This document shows positions 10,292 to 18,240 of a stretch of DNA of 64,000 nucleotides, piece by piece. This DNA comes from Salipiger sp. CCB-MM3 (GTDB lineage Bacteria > Pseudomonadota > Alphaproteobacteria > Rhodobacterales > Rhodobacteraceae), in contig NZ_CP014595.1 of NCBI RefSeq assembly GCF_001687105.1, positions 2,245,001 through 2,309,000 on the forward strand. Direction: 5' to 3'. Numbering within the stretch: position 1 is the first letter of the stretch; the number at the start of each line of letters is the position of its first letter. The notes under the pieces are model-generated. The model was not told where the DNA came from. It saw only the letters and a program-made list of their open reading frames with translations, and made no database searches. The position numbers were made by a program, and so were the translations under genes.

Positions 10292-11686
10292 TTGACCATT
10301 TCAGTGCCCGACACGGACGTCGCAATCATCGGGGCCGGTGTTGTGGGCTGCGCGATGGCGCGACGCTTTGCCTTGGAAGGCGCCCGCGTTGTGGTGATCG
10401 AGGCGGGCACAGACATCCTATCCGGCGCGTCGAAAGCCAATAGCGCGATCCTGCACACCGGGTTCGACGCGCCGCCGGGGTCGCTTGAACTGCACTGCAT
10501 GCAGCAGGCCTATGACGAATACCTCAGCATTCGCAATGAGATGAACCTGCCACTTCTGGAGACCGGCGCGATGGTGGCGGCGTGGACCGCGCAGGAGGAA
10601 GAGCGTCTGCCAGACTTGCTTGCGCAGGCGCAGGAAAATGGGGTGAGCGACGCGCGGCTGATCTCTCGCGCCGAGGTGCTCGCCCGCGAGCCGCATCTGG
10701 CGGGGGACGTGCGCGCCGCGCTTCTGGTGCCGCGCGAGCATGTGGTCGACCCGTGGTCGGCGCCGCTCGCCTATGCGACGCAGGCGCAGGCGCTTGGCGC
10801 GCGCTTCATGTTTGCCGCGCCGCTTCAATCGGCGCGGCGCGACGGCGGCACTTGGCATCTGGCGACTGCTGCGGGAGAGTTGCGCGCAAGAACTGTGGTC
10901 AATTGCGCGGGTCTGTACGGGGATCATATTGAGGCGATGTTGACCGGCGCCAGCCGCTTTGAGATCCGCCCGCGGAAGGGGCAATTCGTGGTCTTCGACA
11001 AGGCGGCATCGGCGCTGCTGCGTACGATCCTGCTGCCGGTGCCGAGCGACCGGACCAAGGGCATCGTGTTGACGCGCACGGCGTTCGGCAACCTTCTGGT
11101 CGGCCCGACGGCGGAAGAGCAGGAGGCGCGCGACCGTCCCGATGTCACCCGGCCCGAGCTTGACGCGCTGATCGCAAGAGCCGGAGAGATGGTGCCGGGG
11201 CTGCGCGACATGCCGGTCACGGCGGTCTATGCCGGATTGCGCCCAGCGAGTGAGCGCAAGGAATACCGTGTCCATGCCGATGCCGACCTTGGCTATTATT
11301 GCGCCGGGGGGATCCGGTCCACCGGGCTCACCGCCTCACTGGGCATCGCACGCCACGTTTTCGACCTTTGGGCACAGGCGTATTCCGCGTCCGGGCCCGC
11401 CGTCGCCGCGCCGCCAGTCGTCAAGGTGCCCAACCTTGCCGAACACCGCCCACGAGACTGGCAGCGGCCGGGACATGACGGCATCCTGTGCCACTGCGAA
11501 ATGGTCACAACGCGCGAGGTTGAGGCGGCGCTGCAAAGCCCGCTGCCGCCGGGCGATTTCGGCGGCCTCCGCCGCCGCACCCGCTGCGCCATGGGCCGCT
11601 GTCAGGGGTTCAACTGCCTCGCCCGGATCGCCAGCCTGTGCGAAGGCCGTCTGCGCGCGCCGATGGTCTCGGAGGACGCGCCATGA
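10292..11686 (+). CDS. GlpA-like FAD-dependent glycerol-3-phosphate dehydrogenase with BFD 2Fe-2S domain
   Basis: 464 residues. A DAO-fold FAD domain begins with the dinucleotide motif GAGVVG (residues 15-20). The C-terminal BFD-like domain carries Cys400-x-Cys402 and Cys432/Cys437 (CAMGRC), as in E. coli GlpA. Expected reaction: oxidation of sn-glycerol 3-phosphate or a related polyol phosphate in the cytoplasm, with electrons passed through the partner FAD protein to quinones. The start codon is TTG, supported by GGAGG 7 nt upstream. The gene overlaps the next by 4 nt (ATGA). The substrate may not be glycerol phosphate, given the unusual kinase downstream. Confidence 0.85.
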   Translation: MTISVPDTDVAIIGAGVVGCAMARRFALEGARVVVIEAGTDILSGASKANSAILHTGFDAPPGSLELHCMQQAYDEYLSIRNEMNLPLLETGAMVAAWTAQEEERLPDLLAQAQENGVSDARLISRAEVLAREPHLAGDVRAALLVPREHVVDPWSAPLAYATQAQALGARFMFAAPLQSARRDGGTWHLATAAGELRARTVVNCAGLYGDHIEAMLTGASRFEIRPRKGQFVVFDKAASALLRTILLPVPSDRTKGIVLTRTAFGNLLVGPTAEEQEARDRPDVTRPELDALIARAGEMVPGLRDMPVTAVYAGLRPASERKEYRVHADADLGYYCAGGIRSTGLTASLGIARHVFDLWAQAYSASGPAVAAPPVVKVPNLAEHRPRDWQRPGHDGILCHCEMVTTREVEAALQSPLPPGDFGGLRRRTRCAMGRCQGFNCLARIASLCEGRLRAPMVSEDAP

Positions 11687-12915
11687 CCGCCCGCGATGAC
11701 TATGACGTGATCGTTGTCGGTGGCGGGCCAGCGGGCCTCTCGGCCGCCACGACGCTCAAAGCGCTCGGCGTTGAAAGGGTTCTGCTGCTCGAAAGGTTTG
11801 AAGCTGCAGGCGGGATGCCGCGCCATTGCGGCCATCCGCCGTTTGGCATGCGCGAGTTTCGCCGGATCCTCAGTGGCCCTGCCTATGCGCGCCGTTTGGT
11901 GGCCGAGGCGGAGCGTGCCGGGGTCGAGATACGCACCCGCAGCAGCGTGCTTGAGCTGAAACCCGGCGGCGTGCTCGAAGTGGCCACGACCGAGGGGATC
12001 GAGCACCTCACTGCCCGCCGCATCCTCATTGCAACGGGCACTCGTGAGCAGTCCCGCGCCCAACTGCTGGCACCGGGGCTCCGCCCTCTAGGGGTGATGA
12101 ACACCGCCGCGCTGCAATCCTTCGTCTATCTCGACGGCCGCGCCCCTTTCGCACGACCGGTGATCATTGGCAGCGAGCTTGTCTCGCTCTCCGCACTGCT
12201 CACCTGCCGCCGTCACGGAATCCGCCCCGTCGCACTGATCGAGCCCGACCGGGCGCCGCGCACCCGTTCGCTCTTCATGCAGCTCTGCCGGGCGCTGCGC
12301 GTGCCGGTCCATTGCGGGGCGCAATTGCTCTCGATCGAAGGCCGCACCCGAGTCGAGGCGCTGTGCCTGCGCAAGGCCGATGGCACGGAGCAGCGTCTGG
12401 AGTGTGACGGCATCGTCTTTTCCGGCCGCTTCACACCCGAGGCTACATTGGCCCGGCAAAGCGCGCTGCGGATCGATCCGGGCACGCTGGGGCCGGACGT
12501 CGATGCCGAGGGTCGCAGTTGCGATCCGCAGGTCTTTGTTGCAGGCAACGTACTGCACCCGGTCGAGACGGCGGGCCATTGCTGGGCCGAAGGTCGGCGC
12601 ATCGCGCGGCGGATCGCAGAGGACCTTTCGACGGACGCGTCGATCCCGCAGGCGGGACCGCGCATCAAACTTGGCGAAGGGCTGCGCTACGTGGTGCCGC
12701 AATCGCTGGCCCGCGCGGAGGTGGATTGCGTGCTCAATATCCGTGCCGAGGGGACGGCGCGCGGGCGCCTCGTGCTCCGCAACGCGGCGGGGCAAGAGGT
12801 CGCGTCGCGCCGGGTCAACAGCTATCCCGAGCAGCCCCTCCGACTTAAGGTTCCGGCGCGAACAGGCGGCCTGTCCGGACAGGAGCTTGAGCTGCGGTTG
12901 GAAGAAAGAGGCTGA
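11683..12915 (+). CDS. FAD/NAD(P)-dependent oxidoreductase, partner of the GlpA-like dehydrogenase
   Basis: 410 residues. An N-terminal dinucleotide-binding motif (VVGGGPAGLSA, about 11-21) and a pyridine-nucleotide-disulfide-oxidoreductase-type core are followed by a divergent C-terminal region of about 75 residues with no motif I recognise. Similar FAD proteins sit next to GlpA-like dehydrogenases in Thermotoga-type glycerol loci, usually with a small Cys-rich DUF1667 protein; no such gene is present here. It is not like E. coli GlpB. Translational coupling to the upstream gene and 3-nt spacing to the kinase make a single operon. Role as electron-transfer partner is inferred. Confidence 0.75.
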   Translation: MTARDDYDVIVVGGGPAGLSAATTLKALGVERVLLLERFEAAGGMPRHCGHPPFGMREFRRILSGPAYARRLVAEAERAGVEIRTRSSVLELKPGGVLEVATTEGIEHLTARRILIATGTREQSRAQLLAPGLRPLGVMNTAALQSFVYLDGRAPFARPVIIGSELVSLSALLTCRRHGIRPVALIEPDRAPRTRSLFMQLCRALRVPVHCGAQLLSIEGRTRVEALCLRKADGTEQRLECDGIVFSGRFTPEATLARQSALRIDPGTLGPDVDAEGRSCDPQVFVAGNVLHPVETAGHCWAEGRRIARRIAEDLSTDASIPQAGPRIKLGEGLRYVVPQSLARAEVDCVLNIRAEGTARGRLVLRNAAGQEVASRRVNSYPEQPLRLKVPARTGGLSGQELELRLEERG

Positions 12916-12918
12916 GCC

Positions 12919-14322
12919 ATGCGAATTCTGGCGCTCGATCAGGGGACGACCTCGACGCGCGGCCTGCTGGTCGATGCGCGCGGCGGCTGCCGGATTGTTA
13001 AGGCGCTGCGCCACGCGCAACATTTTCCCGCCGCCGAACGGGTCGAACATGATCCCGCCGAGCTTCTGGCCAACCTGCGCGCGGTGATTGATGCGGCGGG
13101 CCCGGTGGATGCCATCGCCCTGTCGAACCAAGGCGAAAGCTGCCTTGCGTGGGATGCCCAGACCGGCGCGCCACTGTCGCGCATCATCGTCTGGCAGGAC
13201 CGGCGCACGGAGGCGCGCCTCGCTAAGATGACAGATGCCGAGGCGATGGTGCGCGCGCGGGCCGGTCTGCCGCTCGATCCCTATTTTTCAGCCTCGAAAC
13301 TGGCGTGGCTTCTGGAAACGCAGCCGCAGGTGGCCGAGGCGCATCGCACAGGGCGGCTTCGGCTCGGCACAACGGACGCCTTTTTTCTGCAGAACCTGAC
13401 CGGCGCGGCGCTGACCGATGTGACCACCGCCTCGCGGACATCGCTCATGTCGCTGGAGACGGGCAGTTGGGATCCGGACCTCTGCGCGCTCTTCGGTGTC
13501 CCGCTGGAGTGCCTGCCCGAGATCCGCGCCACGGTAAGCGACTTCGGGCGCATCGGCGAAACCCCGGTGACCGCAGCTATCGTTGATCAGCAGGCGGCGC
13601 TTTACGGCCATGGGTGCCGCGCGCCGGGGGATGCGAAGATCACCTTCGGAACCGGGGCCTTCGCATTGGCGCTGGCAGGGGAGACACGCCCCGATCTGGA
13701 GGGCAGCGGGCTGCTGCCGACGGTGGCGTGGCGTTTCGGCGAGCGGACGCGTTTTGCCAGCGACGGCGGTGTGCACGCGGCTGGCGCGGCGGTGGAATGG
13801 GCGCTGCGCGTTGGGCTTTTGGACAGCCCGGAGGCGCTGGCGGCGTTTGATGCTGCGCCCGCCATTGATCGCGATCTGGCTTTCGTTCCCGCGCTGTCGG
13901 GCCTTGCCGCGCCGCATTGGGACGGGTCTGCTGCAGGGCTCTTCATTGGCATGACCGGAGCCACGACGCGCGATGATCTGGCGCAGGCGCTGATCGAAGG
14001 CGTGGCGCTGCGCGCGGCTGAGGTGGTGGTACGGATGGGGCAAACGCAGGGTGCCATCGAGCGCATTTCCGTGGACGGTGGGCTGAGCCGCTCGGAATAC
14101 CTGTGCCAGTTCCTCGCGGATGTGACCGGCGCGCAGATCGTGCTGCCGGGGACCGAAGAACTCACGGCCTATGGCGCGGCGCAACTGGCGGCACTGGGAC
14201 TGGGCGTGGAGGTGCCCGCCCCGCTGCCGAGGGCAGAAATCACCCCCCGTGCCTGTGACAGGGCAGCACGCATGTCCCGTTTTTCCGACGCGGTGACGCG
14301 GGCCCGTGGATGGCGGCAGTAG
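12919..14322 (+). CDS. FGGY-family kinase, glycerol-kinase-like with altered substrate site
   Basis: 467 residues, slightly shorter than E. coli GlpK. The N-terminal DQGTTSTR phosphate loop is intact. Glycerol-contact residues Glu73, Trp92, Tyr122 and Asp223 (IVDQQAAL) are conserved, but the Arg of GlpK's NQRE motif is Gly72 (NQGES). The C-terminal FGGY motif VDGGLSRSEYLCQF is present. Expected role: ATP-dependent phosphorylation of glycerol or a related polyol, feeding the dehydrogenase pair upstream. Loss of the Arg argues for a different or bulkier substrate. No permease gene lies in the operon. Confidence 0.8.
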   Translation: MRILALDQGTTSTRGLLVDARGGCRIVKALRHAQHFPAAERVEHDPAELLANLRAVIDAAGPVDAIALSNQGESCLAWDAQTGAPLSRIIVWQDRRTEARLAKMTDAEAMVRARAGLPLDPYFSASKLAWLLETQPQVAEAHRTGRLRLGTTDAFFLQNLTGAALTDVTTASRTSLMSLETGSWDPDLCALFGVPLECLPEIRATVSDFGRIGETPVTAAIVDQQAALYGHGCRAPGDAKITFGTGAFALALAGETRPDLEGSGLLPTVAWRFGERTRFASDGGVHAAGAAVEWALRVGLLDSPEALAAFDAAPAIDRDLAFVPALSGLAAPHWDGSAAGLFIGMTGATTRDDLAQALIEGVALRAAEVVVRMGQTQGAIERISVDGGLSRSEYLCQFLADVTGAQIVLPGTEELTAYGAAQLAALGLGVEVPAPLPRAEITPRACDRAARMSRFSDAVTRARGWRQ

Positions 14323-14456
14323 GGGTGCTGCGAGCTCGGGTCTCTTCGTTTTGGTGGTGTGGTGCAAACCACCATATCAGGCGAAAAATAGACCATTCGG
14401 TCAGTTTTGATGTGGCGCTCTCCAGCGCGGATTCCGAAACCGCACTGCAGAAGGCA

Positions 14457-14477
14457 GGCCTGTGCAAAAAACAGGCC
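14457..14477. promoter_or_regulatory. Inverted repeat GGCCTGT/ACAGGCC
   Basis: Perfect 7-bp arms (14457-14463 and 14471-14477) around an A-rich 7-nt spacer, gcaaaaa. It could be a regulator site or a hairpin. It is the first of four repeats before the GGT gene. Confidence 0.4.
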
Positions 14478-14597
14478 AAACTGTCGCCCAAGCGGCATTT
14501 CTCTTGCGAGTCCCTTAACTTCCCCCGGGCAATGCACATAGTGCAGATGCCAGCCTCCGGCAGGCTTGCCCGGCGTGCCGCAAACCCTGCATTTCTT

Positions 14598-14618
14598 GCT
14601 CTGCAAGCACGGCAGAGC
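14598..14618. promoter_or_regulatory. Inverted repeat GCTCTGC/GCAGAGC
   Basis: Perfect 7-bp arms (14598-14604 and 14612-14618) with a 7-nt spacer, the same geometry as the repeat at 14457-14477. A further hairpin, ACGGGA-gttt-TCCCGT, follows at 14627-14642, about 100 nt before the GGT start. Confidence 0.4.
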
Positions 14619-14742
14619 GCGCCGGGACGGGAGTTTTCCCGTGACCTAGGATCACCTCGGTCATACGCTGACCGAAACCACAACCCGCCCCGATTTCCGA
14701 CGTGGGTGTGGCTCTGAAAGACCGAACAGGAAAGCAAAGCTC

Positions 14743-16410
14743 ATGACCTCCGAAAACCCGCCGCTCCCCTTTGTTTGCCGCAAGACCCCGGCGCAAAGCT
14801 CGCAGGGTATTGTGGTGACCAACCATCCGCTTGGCTCGGTGGCGGGACACGAGATGCTCGCCTCGGGCGGCAATGCGGTGGATGCGGCGGTGGCCTCGCT
14901 GCTGGCGCTGACGGTGGTCGAGCCGATGATGGTGGGGATTGCCGGCGGCGGCGTGGCGCATCTGCGCCTGCCGGACGGAGAGCACACGGTTTATGACTGC
15001 CTGTCGCAGGCCCCCGCGGCGGCAACGCCGGACATGTTCCAGCCGGTCTCGGACCGGCTGCCGGACTACATGGAGACGGTCGGGCGGCGCAATCTCGTGG
15101 GCCCCTCGGCGGTCGCGGTGCCCGGCAATCTGCAGGGCTGGTGCGCGATGCAAAAGGCCCATGGCGCGCTGCCCTTCGAGGATGTGATCGCCCCGGCGAT
15201 CCGTTACGCGCAGCGCGGTTTTGCGGTGACCAACTATCTTGCCTCGAACATTGAGCGCCACGCCGAAGACATGTCGAAGGATCCCGAGATCTCGCGCATC
15301 TTCCTGCCCGGCGGCACCCCGGCGAAGCCCGGCCATCGGCTGGTGCAGAGCGACTATGCCGAGAGCTTGAAGCTCGTGGCCAAGGAAGGCGCTGCGGCGT
15401 TGCACGGTGGCGCTCTGGGCCGCGCGCTGGTTGACCGCCTCGCCACCGGCGGGCCGGATGCGGGGCTCGTCTCCATGGCGGATCTCGAGGGCTATACCGC
15501 GAAGGAACGCGAGGCGATCTTCGGCAGCTATCGCGGCCATGACATCGTTGGCCCGCCGCCGCCCGCCTCGTCGGGCGTGCATGTGGCGCAGATGCTCAAC
15601 ATCCTCGAGGACTTTGATCTGGCGGCTATGGGCTTTGACAGCCCCGAGCGCCTGCACCTTCTGGCCGAGGCCATCCGCATCGGTTTCGAGGATCGCCGCG
15701 CCGCCTCGGGCGATCCCGATTTCGTCGATATCCCGGTCGAGAAGCTGATCTCCAAGGCCTATGGCGAGGCGTGCCGCGACCGCATGCGCCCCGCGGGCGG
15801 CGCGGGCCATGTGCCGCCGGGCTATGAGAGCCGCAACACCACGCATATCACCGTGGCAGATCGCGATGGGCGGATCGTCTCGGCGACGCATACGATCAAC
15901 GGTCTTTTTGGTGCGCGCTTCATGGTGCCGGGGACCGGCATGATCCCCAACAACTACATGTACAACTTCGACCCGCATCCCGGGAAGGCGTTGTCGATCG
16001 CGCCGGGCAAGCGCGTGCCCACCTCCATGGCGCCGATGATCGTGCTGAAGGATGGCAAGCCGAGCTTTGCGCTGGGGCTGCCGGGGGCCGTTCGCATCTT
16101 CCCCTCGGCGATGCAGGCGATCATCAATATGATCGATTTCGGCATGACCCCGCAGCAGGCGGTCGAGGCGCCTCGGGTCTGGACCGAGGGCGCGCATGTG
16201 GAGCTTGAGCCGGCGTACGCGCATCATGCCGAGGCGCTGACCGCGATGGGCCATGAGGTGCGCGTGGTGCCGCATATCGGCGGCGGGATGAATGCCATCG
16301 CCTTTGGCGCCGACGGCGAGATGACCGGGGCCGCCTGCTGGCGCGCCGATGGCACGGTCTCGGCGCTTGGCGGCGGGCTGGCGGGCGAAGGCATTGCCTT
16401 CCATATCTGA
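14743..16410 (+). CDS. Gamma-glutamyltransferase family protein (Ntn hydrolase), cytoplasmic
   Basis: 555 residues, typical for GGT precursors. The predicted autocleavage site and nucleophile is Thr366 in NTTHITVAD, splitting a large (1-365) and small (366-555) subunit; the small subunit keeps the PTSMAPMI and LGLPGA segments of the family. There is no signal peptide, unlike periplasmic GGT, so it should act in the cytoplasm, either on gamma-glutamyl compounds or as a cephalosporin-acylase-like amidase. ATG 14743 is preceded by AGGAAA. It is followed 61 nt later by an SDR gene on the same strand and probably forms a two-gene unit. Confidence 0.85.
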   Translation: MTSENPPLPFVCRKTPAQSSQGIVVTNHPLGSVAGHEMLASGGNAVDAAVASLLALTVVEPMMVGIAGGGVAHLRLPDGEHTVYDCLSQAPAAATPDMFQPVSDRLPDYMETVGRRNLVGPSAVAVPGNLQGWCAMQKAHGALPFEDVIAPAIRYAQRGFAVTNYLASNIERHAEDMSKDPEISRIFLPGGTPAKPGHRLVQSDYAESLKLVAKEGAAALHGGALGRALVDRLATGGPDAGLVSMADLEGYTAKEREAIFGSYRGHDIVGPPPPASSGVHVAQMLNILEDFDLAAMGFDSPERLHLLAEAIRIGFEDRRAASGDPDFVDIPVEKLISKAYGEACRDRMRPAGGAGHVPPGYESRNTTHITVADRDGRIVSATHTINGLFGARFMVPGTGMIPNNYMYNFDPHPGKALSIAPGKRVPTSMAPMIVLKDGKPSFALGLPGAVRIFPSAMQAIINMIDFGMTPQQAVEAPRVWTEGAHVELEPAYAHHAEALTAMGHEVRVVPHIGGGMNAIAFGADGEMTGAACWRADGTVSALGGGLAGEGIAFHI

Positions 16411-16471
16411 CAAAGTGCAGAGGCGCGGCGCCAGCACATGGCGCAGCGCAGCAGACTGAGAGGCACGAGAC

Positions 16472-17200
16472 ATGCAAAAGACGTTATTGCTGACCGGGGC
16501 GAGCCGGGGGATCGGCCATGCCACGGTGAAGGTGTTCCAGGCGGCGGGCTGGCGGGTGCTGACCGTCTCACGCACGGGCTTTGATGACCGCTGCCCGTGG
16601 CACGCCGGATCCACCGATCACTTTCAGGGCGATCTGTCGAACCCCGAGAACCGCGCCGATCTGGTGGCGCGGGTGCGCGAAAGCCTTGGTGGTGGCCCGC
16701 TCAACGCCATCGTCAACAACGCCGGGATTTCTCCGAAAGGCGAGGGCGGCTCGCGGCTCGGCATTGCCGAAAGCTCCGACGAGGTCTGGCGGCAGGTTCT
16801 GGCGGTGAACCTGATGGGACCGGCGGCGCTGATGCGCGATCTGCTGCCCGAGCTCGAACAGGGCAAGGGCGCGGTGGTCAACGTCGGCTCGATCGTCGGC
16901 TCGCGGGTGCACCCGTTCGCCGGGGCGGCCTATGCCTGCTCGAAGGCGGCGCTGGCCGCGCTGACCCGCGAGGCGGCGGCAGAGCTTGGCCCGCGCGGGG
17001 TGCGGGTGAACATGGTGACGCCGGGCGAGATCGAGACCGAGATCCTCTCGCCGGGGACCGAGGAAATGGCCGAGATCATTCCGCTGCGCCGCCTCGGCAA
17101 GCCCGATGAGGTGGCGCGCGTGGTGCTGTTCCTGTGCTCTGAACAGGCCTCTTACGTCAATGGTGCCTCGATCGACGTCAACGGTGGCCAGCATGCCTAA
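16472..17200 (+). CDS. Short-chain dehydrogenase/reductase
   Basis: 242 residues, classical SDR. The cofactor loop TGASRGIG lies at residues 8-15, NNAG at about 87-90, catalytic Ser in NVGSIVGS, and the Tyr-x3-Lys pair in YACSK. The C-terminal SIDVNGGQ is typical of the 3-oxoacyl-ACP-reductase-like group. The substrate cannot be deduced. It follows the GGT-family gene and ends at a strong shared terminator opposite the convergent hydroxyacid dehydrogenase gene. It may process the product of the GGT-like enzyme. Confidence 0.85.
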   Translation: MQKTLLLTGASRGIGHATVKVFQAAGWRVLTVSRTGFDDRCPWHAGSTDHFQGDLSNPENRADLVARVRESLGGGPLNAIVNNAGISPKGEGGSRLGIAESSDEVWRQVLAVNLMGPAALMRDLLPELEQGKGAVVNVGSIVGSRVHPFAGAAYACSKAALAALTREAAAELGPRGVRVNMVTPGEIETEILSPGTEEMAEIIPLRRLGKPDEVARVVLFLCSEQASYVNGASIDVNGGQHA

Positions 17201-17206
17201 AGCAAA

Positions 17207-17243
17207 GGGGCGGGCGTGATGCGACACGCCCGCCCCCGCGGTT
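17207..17243. terminator. Terminator between convergent genes
   Basis: Perfect 12-bp stem GGGGCGGGCGTG (17207-17218) with CACGCCCGCCCC (17225-17236) and a 6-nt loop. A GTTTT lies just after it on the + strand and an A-run/CTTT on the other side, so it may serve both converging genes. Confidence 0.75.
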
Positions 17244-17266
17244 TTGCTCCCAGGGTAGGGGGCGGC

Positions 17267-18199
17267 TCAGTAGCCGCGCCCCGCATCCGCCAGATCGGCG
17301 CAAGTGCCGGTTTCCTCATAGGTCTTGAGGTTGGCGGCGATGATCCGCCCGCCGGTGGCCGCGTCGATCTGCGAGGCCACATGCGGCGTCACGGTGATCG
17401 CCGGATGATCCCAGAACGGGTTGTCGGTCGGCAGCGGCTCTTGGTGGAAGACGTCGAGCGTCGCCTGCTTGATCTGGCCGCTGTCCAGCGCCGCCAGCAG
17501 GTCCTCGTCCACGAGGTGCGGGCCGCGCGCGCAGTTGATCACGCAGGCGCCCTTGGCCAGCTTGCCGAAAAGCTCGGCATTCATCAGGCCGCGGGTCTGG
17601 TCGGTGAGCGGCAGCAGGTTCACGAGGATCTCGCAGCCCGACAGGAAGTCGTCGAACTGCTCGGGGCCGGTGAAGGTCTCGACGCCCTCGATTCTCTTGG
17701 GCGACTTCGACCAGCCGCGCGTGGTGAAGCCGAGCCCGGCCAGCGTCTGCGCCGCAGCGGTGCCGAGGTTGCCAAGACCCATGACGCCGACGATGCGGTT
17801 CGGGGCGACGGGAACGACGATCGCGTGCCAGTCCTTCTCGGCCTGCGCCTGCAACTGGCGCGGCATGTCGCGGTGATGGCGCAGCACCTGCAGCGCCACA
17901 TATTCGCGCATGCGCTGGGTGAGGTCGGTGCCCACGGTGCGGATGATCGGCACGCCCTGCGGCAGCGCTTCGTCGGCCAGCACGTGGTCGATGCCGGCGC
18001 CGATCGAGACGATGGCCTTGAGGTTGGGCAGCTTGGCCAGATCGCCGGTGCGCGGACGCCAGACGACGGCATAGGTGACCGCCTCGGGGTCGGTTACCTC
18101 ATCCAGCGGCTGGACCGTCCATCCGGGCAGCAGGTCTTGCAGCATATCCACCCACCATTGGGTCTTATCGGCGAGGGGAAGATAGACGGCGACAGTCAT
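17267..18199 (-). CDS. D-2-hydroxyacid dehydrogenase (glyoxylate/hydroxypyruvate reductase A type)
   Basis: 310 residues, matching the GhrA subfamily in length. The Rossmann motif GLGNLG is at 141-146. The catalytic triad of D-2-hydroxyacid dehydrogenases is complete: Arg225 (NCARG), Glu254 (FHQEPL) and His273 (TPHVAS). Expected reaction: NAD(P)H-dependent reduction of glyoxylate, hydroxypyruvate or a similar 2-oxoacid. Divergent from the LysR gene at 18241 with only 41 nt between starts, so it is a likely target of that regulator. Confidence 0.88.
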   Translation of the reverse strand: MTVAVYLPLADKTQWWVDMLQDLLPGWTVQPLDEVTDPEAVTYAVVWRPRTGDLAKLPNLKAIVSIGAGIDHVLADEALPQGVPIIRTVGTDLTQRMREYVALQVLRHHRDMPRQLQAQAEKDWHAIVVPVAPNRIVGVMGLGNLGTAAAQTLAGLGFTTRGWSKSPKRIEGVETFTGPEQFDDFLSGCEILVNLLPLTDQTRGLMNAELFGKLAKGACVINCARGPHLVDEDLLAALDSGQIKQATLDVFHQEPLPTDNPFWDHPAITVTPHVASQIDAATGGRIIAANLKTYEETGTCADLADAGRGY

Positions 18200-18218
18200 G
18201 GGAACTCCTTGGGTGTGG

Positions 18219-18238
18219 CCTTGATATCGGAGACAAGG
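18219..18238. promoter_or_regulatory. LysR-box-like dyad in divergent promoter
   Basis: CCTTG (18219-18223) and CAAGG (18234-18238) form an inverted repeat with a 10-nt spacer, fitting the T-N11-A layout of LysR sites. It lies in the 41-nt gap between the divergent hydroxyacid dehydrogenase and LysR genes and overlaps the Shine-Dalgarno of the latter. Confidence 0.35.
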
Positions 18239-18240
18239 GA

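Larger units (their letters stand above)
14323..14742. other. Gene-free 420-nt region rich in inverted repeats
   Basis: No coding sequence is supported here. The region holds several perfect inverted repeats: GGCCTGT/ACAGGCC (14457-14477), TGCAC-ata-GTGCA (14533-14545), GCTCTGC/GCAGAGC (14598-14618) and ACGGGA/TCCCGT (14627-14642). It separates the kinase operon from the GGT gene and probably contains the terminator of the first and the promoter and operators of the second. No clear T-tailed terminator is visible. Confidence 0.55.

Noticed and set aside
14515..16614. Minus-strand frame of 699 codons opposite the GGT-family gene
   Set aside because: Antisense shadow; the GGT protein on the other strand has all catalytic motifs.
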